A DNA stretch of 64,000 nt, from assembly GCA_011053055.1 (NCBI GenBank), contig DRHT01000043.1, forward strand, positions 1 through 64,000, read 5' to 3'. The notes under the pieces are model-generated. The model did not search any database, had not been told where the DNA came from, and saw nothing but the letters and a program-made list of their open reading frames with translations. Shown one piece after another: positions 58,592-64,000 of this stretch (the first letter of the stretch is position 1; each line of letters opens with the position of its first letter). The translations under genes and the position numbers were made by a program. Origin of the DNA: Halopseudomonas sabulinigri. GTDB lineage: Bacteria; Pseudomonadota; Gammaproteobacteria; Pseudomonadales; Pseudomonadaceae.

Positions 58592-58627
58592 GCATTGTAT
58601 TCGTTGTTTAACGATGCTGAGTACAAA

Positions 58628-58642
58628 GCAGGTTCTGTGCCA
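58628..58642 (-). promoter_or_regulatory. Sigma-54 promoter of the reductase-nasA-cobA operon
   Basis: TGGCAC-AGAAC-CTGC on the minus strand: GG and GC at exact spacing, one departure (C for T) in the -12 element. The predicted start is near 58617, 26 nt before the P1 hairpin. Confidence 0.65.
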
Positions 58643-58746
58643 AGGTGCTACCGCCAATGATATTGGTGGCCTTGGGCGGCACCTCCGAAGATTTTTGGTC
58701 TGCCAGGTGCACTGTCATGTAGCGTCTCGCACTGCCGTGGGGCGGA

Positions 58747-60414
58747 CTATTGATCCAGCAGCAGGACCACCAGTAGCAGGTTGAGCGCGAGAGAGCCAAG
58801 GGCGAAGTAGCGCCAAAACCGCAGCGGATCGCGATTGAGCAGTGGTTGATGACTGCTGTGCAGCGGCCGGCTTTCACCCTGGGCCAGTTCGAGCAGCCAC
58901 TCTTCGGCGGTTTCAAAGCGCTCCTTGGCCTCCACTGCGACGGCGCGCAACAACAGATCATCGATCCAAGGCGGCACGTCCGGGCGATAGCGGCTGGGTG
59001 GCGTTGGCTTGCTAAAACGGGGTCGCTGGAAGGCTTCTACTTCGCCGTAGGGGTAGTGACCCGTGAGCAGAAAGTACAAGGTTATCCCGATACTGTAGAT
59101 ATCTTGCTGGGTGCTTGGCTCGGCGCCATTCAACACTTCCGGCGCCATATAGCTTGGCGTGCCCGGGGCGTTGCCGTTTTCCTGCTGCGTCAGACCGGGG
59201 CAAAAGGTCAGACCGAAGTCGAGTACGCGCAATTGACCGTCCTCACCCTGCAGCAGGTTGTCGGGCTTGATGTCGCGGTGAATTAAGTTGCGCTGATGCA
59301 GCTTGCCGACGGCTTTGATCAACTGCGCTGCCAGTTCCCGCCAGGCAGGAATGCTCAGCAGTCCCTGTTGGCGACGTTGTTCCTCAAGGGTTGCGCCCGC
59401 GTACTCGCGCATGACGTAGTACAGGTGGCGTCGTTGTGGCAATGGATGCAGTTCAGGCGTGAATGCACTGGCAACGCGGCGCATAAACCACTCTTCAAGC
59501 ACCAGAGCGTGACGTGCCTGCTCGTCGTCGTGCAGGCTGGCCGGCAGGGTTTTCAGCAGCCAGGTCTGGTTGAGGGAATCACGTACACGGTAAAGCACCG
59601 ACTGCCGAGACTCGGCGCGCACGTTAACCACCTCCCAGCCTTCAAATTGCTGACCGGATTTCAGCTGTGGCGGTAACGCGCGTTCATCCAGCGGCGCTAA
59701 AGCGTCGCTGAGCGATGATTCAGGTAACGCGTCCACGCGTACCAGTAGAGCACTGGCATTGTCCTGGCTCCCCGCGCGGTGCGCGCGCTCCAGTAGAGTG
59801 CGGCAGATTTCGTCAAACGCCTGTTCGTGCAGGATGCTGTGGATTTCACTGTCTTTGAGTGAAGCCCAAACCCCGTCACTGACGATCAGCAGCTGATCAT
59901 CAACGCGCAGTTCACCTTCGATGTAATCCATCAGTAGATGTTCATCCAGGCCAAGCGCGCGTTTGAGCACGTGCTCCATGCCTGGCTGTTCCCATACGTG
60001 TTCGGTAGTCAGGCGGCGCAGCTTGCCGCCCCGTAGCAGGTAGGCTCGGCAGTCGCCGATATGTGCAAAGGTATAGCGGCAGCCGCGCATCACCAGCGCA
60101 GTCAGGGTGGTAAGCAGGGGCTGTCCACCACCGTTGGCACGCAACCAGCGGTTATGCGCGGTCAGCAGCTTGTCCAATGCGTGGGGTATGGTCCAGGTTT
60201 CCGGCGTTGAGTAGTAATCCAACGCCAACGCTTGGAGTGTGGCATTGGCGGCCAAGCCACCGTCTTGGCATTGGCTTACGCCATCAGCCACGGCCAGCAA
60301 ATGGCCTTTACTGGCGGCCAGCCGCGGGGCGGGAGTGACCACGCGCACAGCATCTTGATTCTGCGCGCGCGGACCCTTATCACTGGCTTCGCTGATGCTC
60401 AGCTGTAGCGCCAT
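58747..60414 (-). CDS. Bifunctional PP2C phosphatase-Ser/Thr kinase, membrane anchored
   Basis: A 555-residue fusion. The N-terminal PP2C-type phosphatase (1-240) keeps its metal-binding residues: KGPRAQNQDAV, VADGVSQCQDGG, SDGVWASLKDSE and GSQDNASALL. The kinase domain (about 260-520) has HRDIKPDNLL, VLDFGLTF and GTPSYMAPEVL, but the glycine-rich loop is not recognisable (VRAESRQSVLYRV). A C-terminal membrane helix (YFALGSLALNLLLVVLLL) anchors it. It follows the nitrate transporter by 1 nt. Such fusions occur in pseudomonad nitrate loci; their target is unknown. Confidence 0.9.
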   Translation of the reverse strand: MALQLSISEASDKGPRAQNQDAVRVVTPAPRLAASKGHLLAVADGVSQCQDGGLAANATLQALALDYYSTPETWTIPHALDKLLTAHNRWLRANGGGQPLLTTLTALVMRGCRYTFAHIGDCRAYLLRGGKLRRLTTEHVWEQPGMEHVLKRALGLDEHLLMDYIEGELRVDDQLLIVSDGVWASLKDSEIHSILHEQAFDEICRTLLERAHRAGSQDNASALLVRVDALPESSLSDALAPLDERALPPQLKSGQQFEGWEVVNVRAESRQSVLYRVRDSLNQTWLLKTLPASLHDDEQARHALVLEEWFMRRVASAFTPELHPLPQRRHLYYVMREYAGATLEEQRRQQGLLSIPAWRELAAQLIKAVGKLHQRNLIHRDIKPDNLLQGEDGQLRVLDFGLTFCPGLTQQENGNAPGTPSYMAPEVLNGAEPSTQQDIYSIGITLYFLLTGHYPYGEVEAFQRPRFSKPTPPSRYRPDVPPWIDDLLLRAVAVEAKERFETAEEWLLELAQGESRPLHSSHQPLLNRDPLRFWRYFALGSLALNLLLVVLLLDQ

Positions 60415-60415
60415 A

Positions 60416-61627
60416 TCAGACTCGCGCAGCGGTCATGGACGACGCGCCCCACGTAGTGCGCCAGCGGCGTTTGACGTTCAGCAGGCCGAACCAGGCCAGA
60501 ATGCCGAGGCTGGCAAACAGCCAGAGACCGATCTGGTAGTCGCCAGTGTGCTGTTTGATGGCGCCCAAGCCAGCAGCAAGGATAAAGCCACCTACGCCGC
60601 CTGCCATACCGATCAAGCCGGTCATAACGCCGATTTCACGGAAGAAGCGCTGTGGCACCAACTGGAATACCGCGCCGTTGCCCGCGCCCAAGCCCAACAT
60701 GGCGGTCACAAAAAAGGTCAGTGCCGCGTACGAGCTGGAGAGGTTGAAACCGACGATGGCGATGCACACGGCAGCAATGCCATACATGAATAGCAGCGAG
60801 CGAATGCCGCCGATGCGGTCAGCCAGAGCGCCGCCAAGGGGGCGCATCAAGCTGCCGGCCATCACGCAGGCTGCAGTGTAGTAACCGGCGGTCACTGGGC
60901 TCAGGCCGTACTGATCGCTGAAGTAGCCAGGCAGGGCGCTGGCCAGGCCGATAAAGCCACCGAAGGTTACGCTGTAGAAGAACATGAACCACCAGCTGTC
61001 TACATCCTTGAGTGCCTTGGAGTAGTCCTTCAATGATTTGGGAGCTGGGCGCTGGGGAGAATTTTTGGCCAGTATGATAAACAGGAGCAAGGTAATGGCC
61101 AGCGGGATCAGCGCCAAACCGAATACATTCTGCCAGCCGAACAGGTAGGCGAGGCCCGGAGCGAAAATCGCTGCCATCACAGTGCCAGAGTTACCGGCAC
61201 CGGCAATGCCCATAGCCTTGCCCTGATGCTCCGGCGGATACCATTGCGAAGCCAGCGGCAGCGCGACGGCGAAGGAGGCACCGGCAAAACCAAGACCAAG
61301 GCCGAGCATGAGCGTGTGCTGATAGGTGTCTATACCCAGCTGCCACGCCAGCAAAAGCGTGCAGATGACCACTACCTGACCGATGATGCCAGCGGTTTTC
61401 GGTGATAGACGATCAGCCATAAAGCCCATGACTAGCCGAAGCAATGCACCGGCGAGGATAGGCGTGGCGACCATAATGCCCCGTTCCTGTGCGCTCAGGT
61501 CCAGATCGGTAGCAATTTGCACCGCGAGTGGGCCAAGCAGGTACCAGACCATAAAACTCAGATCGAAGTAGAGAAAGGCGGAGAATAACGTGGGAGTGTG
61601 TCCGGCTTTCCAGAAGCTTTTGTTCAT
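60416..61627 (-). CDS. NarK/NasA-type nitrate transporter (MFS)
   Basis: A 403-residue major-facilitator protein with 12 helices. The nitrate-signature glycine-rich segments GIAGAGNSGTVMAA (TM5) and GLGAGNGAVFQLVPQ (TM11 region) are intact, as is GGALADRIGG. It takes up nitrate and/or nitrite. First gene of a two-gene unit with the PP2C/kinase, preceded by leader 2. Confidence 0.93.
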   Translation of the reverse strand: MNKSFWKAGHTPTLFSAFLYFDLSFMVWYLLGPLAVQIATDLDLSAQERGIMVATPILAGALLRLVMGFMADRLSPKTAGIIGQVVVICTLLLAWQLGIDTYQHTLMLGLGLGFAGASFAVALPLASQWYPPEHQGKAMGIAGAGNSGTVMAAIFAPGLAYLFGWQNVFGLALIPLAITLLLFIILAKNSPQRPAPKSLKDYSKALKDVDSWWFMFFYSVTFGGFIGLASALPGYFSDQYGLSPVTAGYYTAACVMAGSLMRPLGGALADRIGGIRSLLFMYGIAAVCIAIVGFNLSSSYAALTFFVTAMLGLGAGNGAVFQLVPQRFFREIGVMTGLIGMAGGVGGFILAAGLGAIKQHTGDYQIGLWLFASLGILAWFGLLNVKRRWRTTWGASSMTAARV

Positions 61628-61690
61628 ATGGCAGTCCTCTCAGCGCCGCATGGCGCGCTTTGCAGCATGTACTACCCGCTACTTCGGGGC

Positions 61691-61776
61691 AAAAAAAAAC
61701 GCCATCCCTTATCCCGGAGTAACTCCAGGTTGAGGATGACGTCGTTGTCTGTGTAGGTAACCGCCGTTGGCTACCT
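61691..61776 (-). promoter_or_regulatory. ANTAR-type antitermination leader 2 (nitrate transporter operon)
   Basis: On the minus strand P1 is an 8-bp stem AGGTAGCC/GGTTACCT (one G-U) with hexaloop AACGGC (61763-61768). A P2 candidate, GAC-AACGAC-GTC (61738-61749), has A1 and G4 but only 3 bp. It overlaps the 5' arm of the terminator (ACGTCATCC/GGATGGCGT, 61699-61742, nine T), so the two are mutually exclusive. Confidence 0.75.
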
Positions 61777-61788
61777 GCTACAGACCAA

Positions 61789-61803
61789 GCAGGATATGTG
61801 CCA
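61789..61803 (-). promoter_or_regulatory. Sigma-54 promoter of the nitrate transporter operon
   Basis: TGGCAC-ATATC-CTGC on the minus strand, same one-base departure as for the nasA operon promoter. The predicted start is near 61778, directly before the P1 stem. Confidence 0.65.
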
Positions 61804-61819
61804 GAGCACGAAAAGCAGG

Positions 61820-62398
61820 CTACTCGCCGAGCATTTCGTGCATGGCGATGATTTGCTCGGCTACCTGAATCAGCTTCTGTTGGCGGCTCATTGCTTGGCG
61901 GCGCATTAACGTATGTGCCTCGGACTCATCGCAGTTCTTCATTTTCATCAGCAAACCTTTGGCCTTTTCTACCCGCTTGCGCTCATTCAGCTGCTGCTCG
62001 CGTGCATGCAGTTCGGCGCGCAGTTGCTGGTCGGACTCAAAACGGGCCATGGCGACATCCAGTATCGCCTTGAGTCTGGAGCTCTCTACGCCTTCGATTA
62101 TGTAGGCGCTTACGCCAGACTGAATCGCCTGGCGCATGATTGCGGGGTCTTGTTCATCGGTGAACAGCGCAATGGGATGGGGCAGGTCACGGCTGAACAG
62201 GCAAACCTGCTCCATTACGTCGCGGCCGGGTGAATCGCTGTCAATCAGAATGACATCGGGCTTGGCGCTCTGTACCCGCGCCGGCAGGTCGATGGTCAGG
62301 CCGGATTCGTCGATAACCTCAAAGCCTGCCTCCAGCAAGGCGCCCTTGAGCTTGCCGACTTTTTTAACAGTGTCGTTGATCAGCAGAATGCGCAGCAT
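61820..62398 (-). CDS. nasT: Nitrate antitermination regulator NasT (receiver-ANTAR)
   Basis: A 192-residue protein: N-terminal receiver domain (1-120; Asp53 in VILIDSDSPG), a coiled linker (about 110-140), and a C-terminal ANTAR RNA-binding domain (about 135-190; RVEKAKGLLMKMKNCDESEA, LMRRQAMSRQQKLIQVA). It binds two-hairpin leader RNA and prevents termination. NasS sequesters it when nitrate is absent. It follows nasS by 31 nt. Confidence 0.95.
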   Translation of the reverse strand: MLRILLINDTVKKVGKLKGALLEAGFEVIDESGLTIDLPARVQSAKPDVILIDSDSPGRDVMEQVCLFSRDLPHPIALFTDEQDPAIMRQAIQSGVSAYIIEGVESSRLKAILDVAMARFESDQQLRAELHAREQQLNERKRVEKAKGLLMKMKNCDESEAHTLMRRQAMSRQQKLIQVAEQIIAMHEMLGE

Positions 62399-62429
62399 GA
62401 TTTATCAAACAATCCTTGATGACAAAAGT

Positions 62430-63644
62430 TCAGTTAGCCTGTTGTACGGCGGCGTCGGTCATGGCGTGCAGATCGAAACTGCGGGCGTAGGCGGCTGGGT
62501 CGCTGCCGTCCCATACTTGCCCGTCCATCAGCGTGCTGCTGCGTAGCGGGCTGGCTGGCAGATCTATACCCAGTGCGCTGGCCGCTTGCTGATAGAGGTC
62601 GAGCTGTTGCACCTGTTTGGCGACGGCCAGGTAATCTGGCTCCTCACGTAGCAAGCCCCAACGACGGAACTGGGTCATGAACCAGAGTCCATCAGACAGG
62701 TAAGGCATGTTTACCTCGCCGTCACCGTGAAAACGCAGGCGATGCTCGTCACGCCATTCGTTACCGCGGCCATCGACGTAATCGCCCAGCATGCGAGGCT
62801 GCAGCGACGCCAATGGTGCATTGACGTAGTCGGCACCGCTGATGAGCTGAGCGGTGCTGCGGCGGTTATCGTCACTCTCATCGATAAAACGGCTGGCATC
62901 CAGAATCGACATGATCAGCGCGCGGGCGGCATTGGGGCACTCCTCAACAAAACGCTGGGTGGCGCAGAGCACTTTTTCGGGATGATTAGGCCAGACTGAT
63001 TGGCTGGTCGCCAGGGTATAACCCATACCGTCTTCGATGGCGTGAGCGCCCCAGGGTTCGCCGGCGCAGAAACCATCAATGCGTCGCGCCCGCAGGTGTT
63101 CGACCATCAATGAAGGGGGAACCACACGGGTATCAACGTCGCGTAGTGGATGAATGCCGTTGGCCGCAAGCCAGTAGTAGAGCCACATGGCGTGGGTGCC
63201 GGTCGGGAAGGTCTGCGCCAGGCACAGCTTGGTATTGCCGAGTAGAGCGCGTTCAACCAAGGCTTGACTGCTATCCACGCCGGTTTCCAGCATCGGCTGT
63301 GACAAGTTGATGCTCTGGCCGTTCTGGTTCAGCCCCATCAGTACTGCCATAGGCGTTTGAGCGCTGCCAAGCCCAAGCTGGATGCCATAAACCAAGCCGT
63401 ACAATCCCTGAGCGGCATCCAGCTCACCGTTGAGCAGGCGATCGCGCAGGGCCGACCAGGATTGTTGGCGCTGCAGATTGAGGGTCAAACCATAGGGTTG
63501 AGAGAATCCCTGAGTGGCAGCGACGATCAACGAAGCCGAATCAGTCAGTGGCATGAAGCCCAGGTTCAAGATGTGCTTTTCCGGGGCATCGCTGCCGTTG
63601 ACCCAGGCGAGTACGTCGTCGCGCGGATTGTCTGTCTGCTTCAT
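62430..63644 (-). CDS. nasS: Nitrate sensor NasS
   Basis: A 404-residue protein of the NrtA/CmpA solute-binding family: LNLGFMPLTDSASLIVAATQ, GELDAAQGLYGLVYGIQ, RIDGFCAGEPWGAHAIEDG. There is no signal peptide, as expected for cytosolic NasS, and no permease/ATPase genes are adjacent, so it is a sensor not a transporter component. It binds nitrate and releases NasT. First gene of nasST, which carries its own leader 1. Confidence 0.92.
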   Translation of the reverse strand: MKQTDNPRDDVLAWVNGSDAPEKHILNLGFMPLTDSASLIVAATQGFSQPYGLTLNLQRQQSWSALRDRLLNGELDAAQGLYGLVYGIQLGLGSAQTPMAVLMGLNQNGQSINLSQPMLETGVDSSQALVERALLGNTKLCLAQTFPTGTHAMWLYYWLAANGIHPLRDVDTRVVPPSLMVEHLRARRIDGFCAGEPWGAHAIEDGMGYTLATSQSVWPNHPEKVLCATQRFVEECPNAARALIMSILDASRFIDESDDNRRSTAQLISGADYVNAPLASLQPRMLGDYVDGRGNEWRDEHRLRFHGDGEVNMPYLSDGLWFMTQFRRWGLLREEPDYLAVAKQVQQLDLYQQAASALGIDLPASPLRSSTLMDGQVWDGSDPAAYARSFDLHAMTDAAVQQAN

Positions 63645-63666
63645 TTGTCAGTCCTGATGCTGCATT

Positions 63667-63753
63667 AAAAAAGCGCCGCACGCCCGATGGCGGCAGCGCA
63701 TCTTATCCGTAGATGCCGCCTGCTGCCAGTCGAGGGTACGACGCCGTTGTCGT
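63667..63753 (-). promoter_or_regulatory. ANTAR-type antitermination leader 1 (nasST operon)
   Basis: On the minus strand P1 is a perfect 5-bp stem ACGAC-AACGGC-GTCGT (63738-63753). P2 is GCATCT-ACGGAT-A-AGATGC (63698-63716), whose loop has A1 and G4 plus one extra base. The terminator (GCGCTGC/GCGGCGC with an inner stem, 63667-63699, six T) overlaps P2 by 2 nt and ends 22 nt before the nasS start codon. Confidence 0.78.
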
Positions 63754-63793
63754 GGAGTGTCCCGTGTCACGGGGCTATGTTGGTATAGCACCA

Positions 63794-63808
63794 GCAAAGC
63801 CTGTGCCA
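63794..63808 (-). promoter_or_regulatory. Sigma-54 promoter of nasST
   Basis: TGGCAC-AGGCT-TTGC, followed by T, is a perfect sigma-54 consensus on the minus strand. The predicted start is near 63783, 30 nt before P1. The element abuts the stop of the universal-stress-protein gene. Confidence 0.8.
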
Positions 63809-63809
63809 G

Positions 63810-64000
63810 TCAGCGCACTATCATGACCGAGCGCTTGGACTGCTGCACCACGCGCAGGGCGTTGGTGCCCAACAGATAATCTTCCAGTCGCTTGCGCTTG
63901 TGTGAGGCCATGATGATCAGGTCAACATCAATCTTTTTGGCTACTCGCAGTATGGCCTCATAGGCTTTGCCGTCAGCCACGATGCGCTGCACCTTCACGT
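63810..64000 (-). CDS. Universal stress protein (UspA family), 5' end cut by the window
   Basis: Only the last ~63 residues are visible. ADGKAYEAILRVAKKIDVD and DLIIMASHKRKRLEDYLLG (GS-like loop; LGTNALRVVQQSKRSVMIVR at the end) match the C-terminal half of UspA proteins, which usually have about 140-150 residues. The frame is open to the edge. Confidence 0.8.
   Translation of the reverse strand, partial: VKVQRIVADGKAYEAILRVAKKIDVDLIIMASHKRKRLEDYLLGTNALRVVQQSKRSVMIVR

Noticed and set aside
62430-63644. Nitrate ABC transporter substrate-binding protein (NrtA)
   Set aside because: No signal peptide and no permease or ATPase genes; coupling with an ANTAR protein identifies it as NasS.
63820-63880. 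NtrC-like sites upstream of the nasST sigma-54 promoter
   Set aside because: GCACCA and TGGTGC half-sites occur but with a spacing far longer than the usual dyad, and they lie inside the stress-protein gene; I do not count them.

Overview
The window is a chromosomal segment of a Pseudomonas-like gammaproteobacterium. The evidence is the order gltA | sdhCDAB-sucAB-lpdG-sucCD with proteins that read like Pseudomonas orthologues, a 750-residue LdcA-type lysine decarboxylase, Rnk, RmuC and a nas locus of pseudomonad type. A member of Pseudomonadaceae (perhaps a marine Halopseudomonas-type lineage) is my best guess; the genus is an inference. I see no insertion sequence, prophage, CRISPR array, tRNA or rRNA gene.

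Layout. 1-5.9 kb: the 3' part of a large MalT/AlkS-like LuxR regulator, convergent with a DUF1302-DUF1329 outer-membrane/periplasmic pair. 6.1-9.7 kb: HerA-like ATPase (YjgR type), RmuC, and convergent Rnk. 10.0-15.7 kb: a complete urease operon, ureD-A-B-C-E-F-G plus a HupE/UreJ nickel permease, preceded by a good sigma-54 promoter and two NtrC-like sites. 15.9-21.9 kb: creA, ldcA, a thioesterase, ppnP, a beta-hydroxyacid dehydrogenase, a cysteine-cluster protein and an EamA permease. 22-35.1 kb: TCA-cycle block, with gltA divergent from sdhCDAB, sucAB, lpdG and sucCD. 35.2-45.5 kb: membrane proteins (DUF4153-like, BrnQ, DUF599, MAPEG), two paralogous acidic lipoproteins, two overlapping thioesterases, htpG behind a heat-shock promoter, and a dienelactone-hydrolase-like protein. 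45.5-53.7 kb: an RND pump pair without an outer-membrane channel gene, an NCS2-like permease, an ATM1-type ABC exporter and a SnoaL-like protein. 53.7-63.7 kb: assimilatory nitrate locus on the minus strand. The right edge cuts a universal-stress-protein gene.

The most striking signal is in the nitrate locus. It is split into three transcription units: nasS-nasT; NarK-type transporter plus a PP2C/Ser-Thr kinase fusion; FAD reductase-nitrate reductase-cobA. Each begins with a TGGCAC-N5-(T/C)TGC sigma-54 promoter, then a short leader whose first hairpin carries the same hexaloop AACGGC, then a second AxxGxx hexaloop candidate, then an intrinsic terminator just before the first gene. This is the architecture expected for antitermination by the ANTAR protein NasT, and it includes the nasST operon itself. 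With the sigma-54 promoter of the urease operon, the window holds two nitrogen-scavenging modules that probably share NtrC control. The locus has no nirBD genes, so the nitrite reductase must lie elsewhere.
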